Source: Ailanthus altissimus (lineage: Eukaryota > Streptophyta > Magnoliopsida > Sapindales > Simaroubaceae). Taken from it: DNA of 64,000 bases. Under the pieces are notes generated by a model that did not search any database, had not been told where the DNA came from, and saw nothing but the letters and a program-made list of their open reading frames with translations. Shown piece by piece: positions 12,901-22,992 of this stretch. The position numbers and the translations under genes are program-made. The stretch's first letter is position 1, and every line of letters starts with the position of its first letter. The stretch spans positions 20,408,001 through 20,472,000 of the forward strand of contig OX327697.1 in NCBI GenBank assembly GCA_946807835.1, written 5' to 3'.

Positions 12901-14306
12901 CATGCTAAAATGTTTGTTCATTTTTTAAAAAATTTCGTAGATTTATGTGAAGTGGAAGTCAAATAATGCAAAACAAATGATTCATTTTCTTCTTTTAATA
13001 GTGGTATTTATCACATGCAGGTAATACCCTCAATGAGATTGCTTCACATAAAGCTGGAATTTTCAAGGTATAAAAGTTTTACACAAGTAGTTCATCTTGC
13101 ATAAAAAAAAGTTTTCTTTAGTTATGGGTGATTTATTTTGTCATTGTTTTTCTGATTATTCATATGGGCAGTTTTCCTTTTCAAGTATTTTCTGAATGTC
13201 TTTCCTACTCCTGAAGCCACAAATTCCTGCATTCACTGTACCTCAATTCTCTGAAGCAATGGAAGTTCTTGAGAAGAGGGCCCTTGAATTGACGGTATCA
13301 TTCCAAACTCCTTTTTTTTATGTAATACATAAATTTACTTTTGCTTGCCCTGTCATGATTTGGTGTTTTATTCTTTTTTTTTTGGTGAAACACCTTTATT
13401 ATTATCCCTATTTCACATGCTAGTATATTGATAGATGAAGCCCTGAGATTGTCTATATATGAGGAATTGGAATATATAAATCCTATGTAATCAAAAGATT
13501 GAGTTTTTACTGACATTTGTGATGTTAATTTTGGTGGTTACAAATCCAGAAAATTAAAGGACCAGAACAAATGTGTCATTATTTTTGTTTTAACGTGGTC
13601 TAAGTACAAAATAGTGATTTCCATCTTCAATCTGAGTCTAATCCTTTAATGAACTCTAGTATCTAATCACCAGAGCAAGGTCGATAAGAAACATCTATGT
13701 TTAAATTTTTCTAATCAGGGGAATTGGTTAAATAGTTTATAACTCTCACCATAATACATTTGTGATTTGCATCTTCTACTCTCCAAAAAAATTGTCAGCA
13801 TAGGCTTCATGAAGCCAGCAAACCCTCCTCCTTACCTCACCTGTCTCTCTTATCTCTTCTCCACAAGCACACGGAAAGACAAAACCTCATTAATTGTTCT
13901 TAGCATTCCTGAGAGAACTTTTCTTTCCAATTGCAGGTTCCCCTGGAAGTGGCAGCACATCTTGATATTGAAAAGTTAAAGGGACTGAAACTTAGCTTGT
14001 CTGGTGATCACCAGTTTATTAATGCTGGTCTTGCTGTTTCCCTCTGTAAATGTTGGCTTCAAAGAACAGGAAACTGGGAGAAAATATATCACAAGGTTGG
14101 TTATACCCCATTCATCCTTTATTGATCATTTTATCTGCTTAAAATGAAGTTAGATAATGTGTATCATTAGACATAGAAACATATGAATCCGTTCTTTGCC
14201 ATGCATTGCTCTGAAATTAGTAGAAAATATCATGAGAATTTGTAATTGCCATGTTTTTCTGAACATACATTCTCCCATCAGGTGCTCTTTCTGAGTGTGG
14301 ACATTA

Positions 14307-14337
<31 letters not shown>

Positions 14338-17300
14338 CAAGGGAGCTGGAGAGCATTTTAACTTCTGCTAAAAAACTACAGTTGTATTATGTGATGCCTC
14401 TTTCCACTTAAATTTTGTGGATACCAAAAAGAGCAAACTTCTTTAGTGGTGTTGATTAACCATGGTTTAAGAATTTGATCCTTCTCTTCAGTATGTGCTT
14501 TTTTGGTTTCATACATAGCATTTACCATCAAATGATGAAGGATAAAACAGGATGGTGAGAAAGCAGATTTGCCCGAGGAATTTCTTAGAGGTCTTTCAAC
14601 TGCACATCTTTCAGGGAGGGCACAAATTTTTTATGATATTCCTTTTCTGTCCTACAATTCATCAGAAGTATCTGAAAATTCCTCTGGAGATCTGGTCTTT
14701 TACTTGGATGGAGCTCATAGTCCTGAAAGCATGGAGGCCTGTGCTAAATGGTTCTCTAGTGTTGTCAAAGAAAACAGTAATGCAACGTCTTCCTTAAAGA
14801 GAGTTGAAAATGTGGAGGAATGTCAAAGGAATAGTTACATCATACATGAAAAGGAGAAGACCAAGCAGCCCTACAAAATAGCCAAGCAGGTGAACTACAA
14901 AACAGCAATATTTAGTTTCAGGGCATTGATTATATGTCATGTTTCTTGGAAAGCTACTGTAAATTCCATAAATGTAGTTTTCTATAACTTATGTTGGCCC
15001 ATAAATGTGGATTTTTTGTGTCAAAGCTTAAAGACTATCATTGGGCCCTTATATACAAGTTCAAGCTTTTAGGTCAAGTGGTAATTTTGTATAGTATCAA
15101 AGCCAAGTTTGACTTGATGGTCTTATGTGCAAATTCTTCCAAACCCTCGATCCATTAATTAACTAACAATTATTACACAAAACAAAAGTTACAAGTGTTT
15201 TGATCCATGTGACCAGCCCAATAAGTCCAGCCTTGCATGCGAGTGGAAGTGTTAGTGCTTATAACCTATTTTTTACTTGTAACCTTAAGCTTTTTAGTCG
15301 AGCGGTAACTTTGACATCTTATATGTCATTGATGTTTAATTTATCTGTAAACAGTTCAAATTAGTTTCATTTACTTTTCACCTTTGTATCTCTTATTTTT
15401 CTTCAGTTAATTAAATCTCTTAGTTTCTTCCCAAAAGTATGGTCTATATTTTTCCTTGTAGATTCTTTTGTTCAATTGCATGGAGGTGAGAGACCCTCAA
15501 GTTTTGCTTCCACAGCTTGTGAGTACGTGTGCTTTCTCAGGTATTGCTGCTTCATATTCTCATTATTAGTTTTATTATCACTTTTATTTTTCAAGAAACT
15601 GTCTCACATACATTTAGACCTTGAAATGATTTAACACCTCAAGTCTCTATTATTCATCTACACAATAAACAGAAGGAATACATATTATGATTAGGAGCTG
15701 TGTAAATTTTTTTAATCATTGTGCTCTATGTTTATTCAATACCATCTTGATAAATCATATGCTGCATTATATTTGCACCTCATAGATTTCTCTTGCTCAC
15801 ATACTGCTTTGGGCTCGATTTGGTTCCACTGTTTTACACTTGCTTAGAACATCCCAGCAAATGCTCTTTCTTCTTTTCACTGAGAAATGCTCATTTATTT
15901 ATTTGAAAAACATCTTTGGGGAGAATTGAAGGCAGTCAGTGTAACTCACTTCAAACATTGAAAGTTTACTGAAGAACATGCTTCTAAATCATGAAATGAT
16001 TTGTAGGAACAGACTTTTTATTTCTCTAGCTAGCTTTATACCTGGCATATGGGGTTACGCACCTATAATGCTTTTATATGGTTTTGCTCTCTCTGAAGCA
16101 ATATAGATACACCAGTCTCTTATGTTCTTTTAGTAAGAAAATTATTGTGTGCTATGAAATTTTGAGCTCCAACTAATTCATCATATGATGTGATCTTTCT
16201 CAGGCACTCATTTCTCAAAAGCACTTTTCGTCCCAAGTATTTCAAGATATAACAAGGTTACTTCTGGTTCCTCGGTCATTCCTTTAGATGCCTCTGGCAA
16301 AGACTTGTCATGGCAATTTAGCCTCCAGAGACTTTGGGAGAGGATTATTCATGGGGCAGGTACTACCTAGCTCTCTCTTTCTTTCCAATTTTTTTTAACT
16401 CATTTTTCTGATTTGCTAAGCAGCATATTTTCTTATTTATTAATCTTTGTTAGATTTCTCTCTCAGAGATAATGGATGTTGTCACTCAGCATTATTTAGG
16501 ATAGATTTGCTTAGCAGGTTATGAAGTTGTGGTTGTAATACCCACTTGGGATATATGTTACAACCACAGTTGTTACTAATAAAAGAGTGTATGATTTGAC
16601 CGAGTGTAATAAACTCAAGAACCAAGCAGGCATAGGTATTTGTCATTGTAGCACAGGTGTCGTGAGCTTACTTTAATATTGCCCATTAGTGAACCAAATA
16701 TGATTAAGCATTTCTCATTTCAGCTCTTACAAGAGAGAGAGAGAGAAATAATAATGAAAGGAAGATATTTAAGAAAAGTCTATGAAAGACTCAAACTTCT
16801 CAGTAAGAAAATAAAGTTGCAGAACTTCATTGGATGTTGCTTGAACTGTAATTGTTTCTTTTACTCTATATCTTGTGAGGTTTCAGGCCATCCAATAATT
16901 TGGGCACGATCTGACCAGAGATAGCAAGAGAAAGTTCTATTTTTATTACAAAAAAGAAAGTATTAACAATTAGTGCAACCCATCTAATTACTTGGTATAA
17001 TTGGAGCCTTGATTTAATGCAACACACTTGACCATGAAGACAAGTCATCAGGAAATAGATTTATTTTTAAAGTTTCTTTTTGTATGGATTCTTGTTACAT
17101 ATGCAGTTTGGAGAACTGCAAGTGTGTTAAAAATATTGAACATTGATTTAACAAGCATACCAGTATTCATTTGGGTTAATCAACAGATCCTGTACTTGAC
17201 AAGAGCTCTGAAATGGATATATTGAAGACCTTACCTCCTCACAAGTTCCTTTATGAGGATGCTTCTTATGGCAGTAGTGCAGAAGAATGTTCTTCTTCCA

Positions 17301-17601
17301 GTGCCGTTATTCCTTCATTGCCATTGACAATTAAATGGTTGAGAGATTGTGCTAAAGATAACCCTTCTATAAGAGTTCAGGTAAGCATAATCTCTTTATT
17401 ATCATATTCTTATTTTGACTTGATCATATACATTTCTTTCTTCTCTCTGGATGAACGTCAATAGCATAGATTTGTTTTCTATTTGTCTTGAAGATATTTG
17501 CGCTAAGCTGGGATTATTATATGTTTATTGCATAATGACAGGTTCTTGTCACGGGATCATTGCATTTGGTCGGAGATGTATTAAAGCTATTAAAGAGATG
17601 A
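965..17601 (+). CDS. Folylpolyglutamate synthase, 15 exons (DFC/FPGS2-like)
   Basis: The enzyme adds glutamates to tetrahydrofolates using ATP, which retains folates in the compartment and raises their affinity for C1 enzymes. Exons with GT-AG borders: 965-1105, 2903-2968, 3262-3371, 5016-5076, 11325-11408, 12408-12464, 12669-12729, 13021-13067, 13217-13294, 13937-14095, 14551-14889, 15462-15540, 16204-16359, 17187-17380, 17542-17601. They join in frame to 563 residues without a stop. Family marks: P-loop AGTKGKGST (64-72), [16 protein letters not shown] (91-106), EVGLGGK (161-167), [11 protein letters not shown] in exon 7, [10 protein letters not shown] (339-348) and C-terminal [37 protein letters not shown] and [10 protein letters not shown] recall the Arabidopsis mitochondrial DFC protein more than the plastid one. 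That comparison is from memory. The start is the first methionine fitting the conserved body (GCATGGA context); ATG 950 is in frame upstream. No targeting peptide is encoded after the TRIM. Introns 4 and 11 hold retroelements. Confidence 0.9.
5192..5222 (+). repeat. T14 followed by G17 homopolymer tract in FPGS intron 4
   Basis: Fourteen T then seventeen G without interruption, about 115 bp after the splice donor at 5077. The G run lies on the transcribed (mRNA-sense) strand. It could form a G-quadruplex in the pre-mRNA, or be a length artefact of sequencing. Confidence 0.9.
5646..5800 (+). repeat. 5' LTR of the copia element, with promoter hairpin
   Basis: 155 bp. It contains an inverted repeat, GGCAAGCTTTCCACC (5698-5712) and GGTGGAAGCTTGCC (5721-5734), one base short of perfect with an 8-base loop. 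A TATA-like CTATATATTG follows directly. Very short for a copia LTR. Confidence 0.95.
5819..6489 (+). other. GC-rich leader between PBS and gag of the copia element
   Basis: About 670 bp, much richer in GC and CpG than anything else in the window, with many CCGGCG/CGCCGG words. One + frame is open for 244 codons (5819-6553) and runs 64 bases into gag in another frame; the opposite strand also has long open frames here. The sequence resembles no protein I know, and open frames on both strands are expected where stop codons are rare. I read it as an untranslated leader, possibly structured. Confidence 0.6.
6490..10643 (+). pseudogene. Copia gag-pol polyprotein, broken by stops and frameshifts
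   Basis: Starts at ATG 6490. Gag is followed by a CX2CX4HX4C zinc knuckle (7219-7260), an aspartic protease DSG (7480-7488), a pre-integrase HNRLGH region (about 7855-7975), an integrase whose DDE residues fall in [14 protein letters not shown] and [10 protein letters not shown], reverse transcriptase with YVDD (9689-9700), and RNase H with YSDADWAG (about 10179) and a SSAEAE motif. Damage: in-frame stops at 8113 (TGA, where tryptophan is expected), 9412 (TAG, also tryptophan) and 9559 (TAA, expected glutamine); an extra T near 9606, an extra C near 9899 and an extra A near 10503; and a TAA just before the RT core near 9670. The gene cannot give a full polyprotein. Confidence 0.9.
10656..10810 (+). 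repeat. 3' LTR of the copia element
   Basis: 155 bp, two substitutions from the 5' LTR (G to A near 10669, T to C near 10792). The hairpin and TATA-like sequence are unchanged. Confidence 0.95.
14310..14338 (+). repeat. GT/GA microsatellite in FPGS intron 10
   Basis: (GT)n passing straight into (GA)n, about 29 bp, inside the intron between exons 10 and 11. No function seen. Confidence 0.8.
15030..15316 (+). mobile_element. Degenerate TRIM remnant in FPGS intron 11
   Basis: A primer-binding-site-like TAGTATCAAAGCCAAG (15092-15107; two changes from the usual TGGTATCAGAGCCAAG) is preceded by AAGCTTTTAGGTCAAGTGGTAA. A related stretch, AAGCTTTTTAGTCGAGCGGTAA, recurs near 15287-15308 in a putative 3' LTR (15250-15316) that starts TGTTAG, ends CA and is preceded by a decayed purine tract GAGTGGAAG. 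The arrangement LTR, PBS, about 140 bp, PPT, LTR fits the smallest TRIM class. The 5' border (about 15030) is uncertain and no target duplication is clear. Confidence 0.5.
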
Positions 17602-18837
17602 TATAAGTTTTCGAGAGGCTGCTCGAAGTTGGGATTTTTCAACATTTTTTTCTTATTATTTTTCTCTATCACTCATTTGCCTTCATTGCTTTATAAACAT
17701 ACACAATTGAAGCAGCCAAGCCTTGCCATGTATAACATCATGCTTGGCTAAACTAATAATGCTGCTTTTCAAGTCAGCATAACTATTTCATTCTTTTGCT
17801 GTGTGTAAAGTTTGTCGATGTTGTACTGTTCATTATTCAGAAACAGAAACTTTTTAAAAATTTACGAGTGGAAAGAGTTGTTCCAACTTTGCAAATTCTA
17901 CGGCTAATTGAACTATTTCAGCTTTCTGATTCATATCCCTTTGCAAAGAAACCGTAAGAAGCTTTGAGCCATACTTAAGAGATAAGTGGTGCCTCCATTG
18001 CAAGTCGAGGTTTGTGAAACAATATTTATTTATTTATTAAATTTACTTGTATTATGCTTCAGCTTATGCATTGGCTTTGTCGGGGTGGATTTTCTTTAAT
18101 TATTCTTTTTTATTAACTGAATGTTTGTGGATGGATTTATATGTTTTTATCAGATGCTCAGTGTACCAAACCTATTTATGTTTTTGTTGTTCTCTCTTTA
18201 AAAGTGGCTTATCCAATGGGTTGATGTACCAACTTTTGCCTTTTAAAAAAGGGAGAGGGCCCTTTATTTTGTTTAAATGATGGTTCTCACTCAACGCAAA
18301 CAGAAAAGTTTGAAAAGAAGACGATGATTGTGATGTCAATTGTCAATATTGTCTATGCCGAAAGGCTTATAGTACAAATTTCAATTTTTTTTTAATTTTT
18401 TTAACTTATTTATTAAATGGTGGGTAGCAAAATTAATTATTTTCAAAATTATGAATATTTATTGGCCAATGAATTATTACCTTATTATTTAAAATATTAA
18501 AAAAAGCCAAGATTATAACATGAGATGTATACTATTAATCCTAAAAAAAATCACCACTTTATAAGTGGGTGGAAGATGGATTGTATTTCCGCTTTATTGC
18601 CCCAGTCGTACTCCAATAATGTGGAAATAATATCTAAATATCTAAATCTTTAAAATTTTAAAAAAGAAACAAGCAAATTTTAATAATTTTAAAAAATTTA
18701 TTACTCTCATTAAATAATAATTTTTTTTAATTTTAATTAAAAAAATAGTAAAAATAAAAAAATTTCTATTAATTTTAATTAGAGAAAGAGAAAAAAATAA
18801 AATTTAGTATAAACTCAAATTTGAAATGAAAAAAAAT
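17602..18837. other. FPGS 3' flank, no gene seen
   Basis: 3' UTR and AT-rich DNA downstream of the FPGS stop. Short open frames here have no recognisable similarity or codon bias. Homopolymer A/T runs begin near 18380. Confidence 0.6.
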
Positions 18838-19225
18838 TGTCATCGACAAGGATTAAACATTAGTCGCCCATGACAAGAGTACTCTTCATTATGCTACAAA
18901 TTTTTTTTGTTAAAATAATGTCAAAACAAAAAAAAATACAAAGATGTGAAACGACAAAATTCTAACCTCTTTCGTGTCACCTTTTGCTACCCACCACCAA
19001 TCACCGATTAGTCGACTGTTTCTAAGCTGATTAGAATGTTAACTAGTGACCTGCGGTGGATGGTGGTCGGCCGTGGCAGACAATGATATGAAAGTGGCTA
19101 GCGTTTTATCATTTCATCTTTTTATATATTTTTTTATCATTATTTTAATAAAATTTGTTCCAACACAATGGTAAGTACTTTTACGTATTATGCTGGTGAC
19201 AGAAAGTTTAATCTTTGTTAATGGT
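18838..19225. mobile_element. Imperfect foldback (long inverted repeat) element
   Basis: The left arm (about 18838-19018) and the reverse complement of the right arm (about 19043-19225) align along nearly their whole length at roughly 65-70% by eye. Shared blocks include GATTAAAC, AGTACT, TTAAAATAATG and CCACCACC/ACCACCAT. A loop of about 24 bases lies between. The centre is richer in GC than the outer arms. This fits an old foldback or Mutator-type miniature element. I could not identify a target duplication or a family, and no protein is encoded. Confidence 0.6.
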
Positions 19226-21622
19226 ATTTTTAAAATTTTTAACATATAACTTTTAAGATAATATATTAATAGATTTATAGACTCATACATAAAGATAAAG
19301 TTAAAATAAGATAATTGGTTAAAATATATGGCATTTAACTATAATGTTTGAGGTTTAAATCATCTTTCTATTATTTAATTGAATTTAAATTTTTTTTAAT
19401 CAAAATGAAAGCATAATTGCACTTTCATCGTTTACCCATTTTGCTATTAAAATAAACAAAAAATATTATCTGATAGTGTGAAAATAAAATTTTAAAAATA
19501 TTAAGGTCTACATGCTTCTTTTCTAAAATCTTAAGAGTTTAGATGTTTTTTTTTTTTCTAAAAACTATATGTACTTTAAAATAAATTGTTGCAAATGTAT
19601 GTCAAAGTGCCCAAATTACCCTACAAAAACATTGAAAAAAAATACTTTTAGACTCCATAGTCTTGAAATTTGAAGAATTGAACAAAGGAGAAGCATTTGA
19701 CCCTCTTTTCTCTTTAGAAATTTTTTGCAAATACTTATCTAGTTTTATCAACTATAAACTTTTATAACATTTATAGCAAAAAATAACACAAATGCCCTCA
19801 AATTGTATTTCCCTCTCCCTGCACCTATTTTCTCTCTCAAATTCAAATTCCTCTCTAAACTTAGTGGTTTTGAACGATCGAGACAAAATGAGGTAACTAC
19901 TATTATGTATTTGATTAAAATGAGGATGATGAGAATATAACTTGAAAATGAGATTTGGATAAGAAAATTTAATTAAAAAAGTATATAGAAAGCCATGCAT
20001 GGCAGGCCGGAGGAAAATCGTCCCAGACCGACATGATGAAGCAGACACAATAAAAATTATAGCGCAAGGCATTTGTCCTCTACGCGTGACCTGCAGCAAA
20101 ATTATTTCTTTTTTCTTCAAATTTAAAGAATTCTTCTTACTTTATACTTAGGTCATCGATTTAGCATAAAAAGAGGTTGGTTGAAAGACCCATGTTTCCA
20201 ATACTTTTTAATACAATAAAAGGAATTTTTTTTTGTTAATATCTATTTATTTATTTTAATTAATTTTTAGTAATTATATTTTTCAATTAATTTTTTTTAT
20301 TAGTATCTATTCATTAGCAATTTATGATTATTACATATTAAATTACTTGTATTAATTATTAAATGTTCAATTAAACTTTGTTATTTAGTTATAAATATAC
20401 TTTATTTAAGTTATTATATTTAAATTTATTTTTAGTTTTAGTGTTATTGTTATTATGTTGACTCATTAATTATTATATTTTAAAATTAATTAATATTTAT
20501 TTTTTTCAAGAATGACACGGTTTCAAAAAAAAATTAAAAATTACAATTAAAGACCATTTTTTTTGCAACAATTTTATGATATTCAAAGACATAAGCACTT
20601 GATGTTATAAAAAAAAAAAGGAGTATCAAAAGAAAGTATTTCGAGCCACATCTATGGGTCATTTCTTAAACATATAGGGGATAAAATTTTTATGACATTT
20701 TGGTTCATTATTTGTTACTCCATGAAGTGAAAACTCATAATATTGATGATAAATTTTTATACCTTGTGAACAATAAGCACATACATTTTAGTCGGCTTAT
20801 ATCTGGTTCAAAATTGGGATAATATCCACCATTGAGGCACTTGTCAAAAAAAATTGAGCAATTATTTATAAAGAGAGTACCTCTCAAAAATAGATGTATT
20901 ATTATATTAAAGTAACTTGATAGGTTATATTCACAATATGATTTCGACGAAATGGATGATGAAGATGTGATAAAATTATCATTGATACATTTCATCCATT
21001 ATGTATTATTAGGATTGAGAGAAAAAAGTCAACTAGATAAAATTTTACTCCAGATTGTGAATAATTTTAAATAATTTAATAAATATTCCTGGAGTAATAT
21101 TTTATAGGAGGCCACTCGCAATTTCTAAAAAAGGCATTGAAGATAAAGTTAGAAAGATGCAAAATATTAAAAGCAAGGGATCCGAAACATAAGAAGAAAA
21201 ATTATAAGGATTTCCTTATGTTTTTCAAGTATGTAAAAAAATTTATTTATTAGTCTTAAATTTTTATATATTATTGTTAACTTTATTTTATGACAATTTT
21301 GTCTAAAGACATGGATCTATTAAGCGATCTTATTGTCTAAGTCTGTATATACTTAATAAACTCCATTCATGGTCCTTCATTTGCTAAAGTGAAGGTCTTG
21401 AAAGAAACACAAAATAATATGAAGATGAATCTCTTTAATAAGTATATCGTAAATTTTTTCAACAAGCAATAAAGTATTTGAACATAATAGAATAGAAACA
21501 ATAATTGTTTAAGATTACAAATGATCATTTAGTTAGATACTTATTATATAGGTGTTCGATGTGAAACAATAATTGTCTCCACAAGACCATGAGATGGAAG
21601 CCGATTTTGTATAGGTGTTGAT
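19226..21622. other. AT-rich intergenic DNA, nothing recognised
   Basis: Strongly AT-biased with long A and T runs. A small GC-richer patch lies near 20000-20100. The scattered short open frames resemble no known protein. Confidence 0.5.
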
Positions 21623-22482
21623 TGATGAGTGTATTTTATATATCATATTTTGACTCCCTTAACTTGATAATTGCTTAACATAAGAAGGAATATATAGCTT
21701 TTCATGCATATTATTGTTATTTTTGTAGGTTTTAATAAAGTGACGCATTAAGAAAAGCAAAATAGTTATTTCTAGGATCTCAAGCTGCGACCTCAAAGCA
21801 AGAATTGGAAGACAAAAGTGTAGGCTTTAGGGCTCTGACCCTAAATCATCCAAAAGCTTGGGTTTCCAACCCCAAGTCTTCCAAGCAGTAGCCCTGCCAA
21901 CAAATCAAGATTACCTCAAATTTTATCATTTTTGAAATCTATAAATAAAAACTTAAAGGCCAATATTGATGGGGGAAGAAAAGAGGAGCATGAAATTAGG
22001 GCTTTTGAGACAATTTCTAAGAAAAATTGAGCTAATTTCTAGAGAGAGGAACTTGAAGGCCTAAGATTCTTGAAGGATTTAAGATTAAAGATCTTCTCCA
22101 TAAGATTTTCTCTTGTTTAATTAAAGTTTGTATTGTGAATATTTTTTATTTAAACATGTTTGCAACTATGAATTTGTGGATAATTTTAGTTATGATTTTA
22201 TTTGTATGTGGCTAAACCTTTATTGTAGGGCTTGATGTAACTCTATTGATACTATGTTTAAATTGTTTAGCTAATTGTTAACAAGTTTCAATTCAATTTA
22301 TTTGTGTTTTTTATTGCTTAATGCTTCTAATTTGTTGGAAAATAAATTAATTAATAAAGAATTAAGTTAGCCTATATAAAATCAAGTTGTGAAAATTCAT
22401 AGTAATTAGTATTAATTTGAAAGAATAATTTTTGTAGGACGATACTCACTCATTACTTCATTATTTGCTCATGACTCGTGCA
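21623..22482 (+). mobile_element. Gypsy-type LTR (solo or fragment)
   Basis: Begins TGATGAGTGTATTTTATATATC and ends near GACTCGTGCA, preceded by GGACGATACTCACTCATTAC. This start and end pattern is characteristic of plant Ty3/gypsy LTRs of the Tat/Athila kind. The length (about 860 bp) fits. A CTATAAATAA box lies near 21941. No clear target duplication or adjacent PBS could be set, so it may be a solo LTR or a truncated copy. Confidence 0.55.
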
Positions 22483-22620
22483 TTTGAAATTTTTTTATAT
22501 ATGTGTCGTGTGAATATTGATGCAGTTTAAGGGACAGTTGGTAATTACAATAGACACCATGATGAGGAACATTATGAGGGGATGCGAACAATGTCTATGA
22601 TGACGTTAATCAGTATGAGA

Positions 22621-22992
22621 ATGACCCTGTAATGGACTTAGATGACTATAATCGAGGCCTACCTGAGGTATACGAAGATCAGGTACATTATTTGGTATAA
22701 AATATCTCTATTGACATAGATTGAATCAAATGCTTGCTTAACGTATATTTTTTTAAAATTTATTGGGCACAATTTGAACAACATACGGCAACACCCATAT
22801 ATCCAAGTGACTCTATAATGGACCTTAGTGACATTAATTGAGATATACCCAAGTCATATAAAGATCAAGTATATTATTTGGTATAAAATATTTCTATTAA
22901 CGTAGATTGAATCAAATGCTAGCTTAACGTATATTTTTTTAAAAAATTTATTAAGCACAATTTGAACAACACACAATAGCATCCACATATCT
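22621..22992 (+). repeat. Two degenerate tandem copies of about 187 bp
   Basis: 22621-22806 and 22807-22992 share long blocks such as TTATTTGGTATAAAATAT and GATTGAATCAAATGCT, with many substitutions. They read like a duplicated exon-intron fragment of an old element, but no domain is recognisable. Confidence 0.7.

Noticed and set aside
14552..14797. Alternative frame in the large FPGS exon
   Set aside because: The frame at 14551 contains [10 protein letters not shown] and joins in phase with both neighbouring exons; the other is a shadow.
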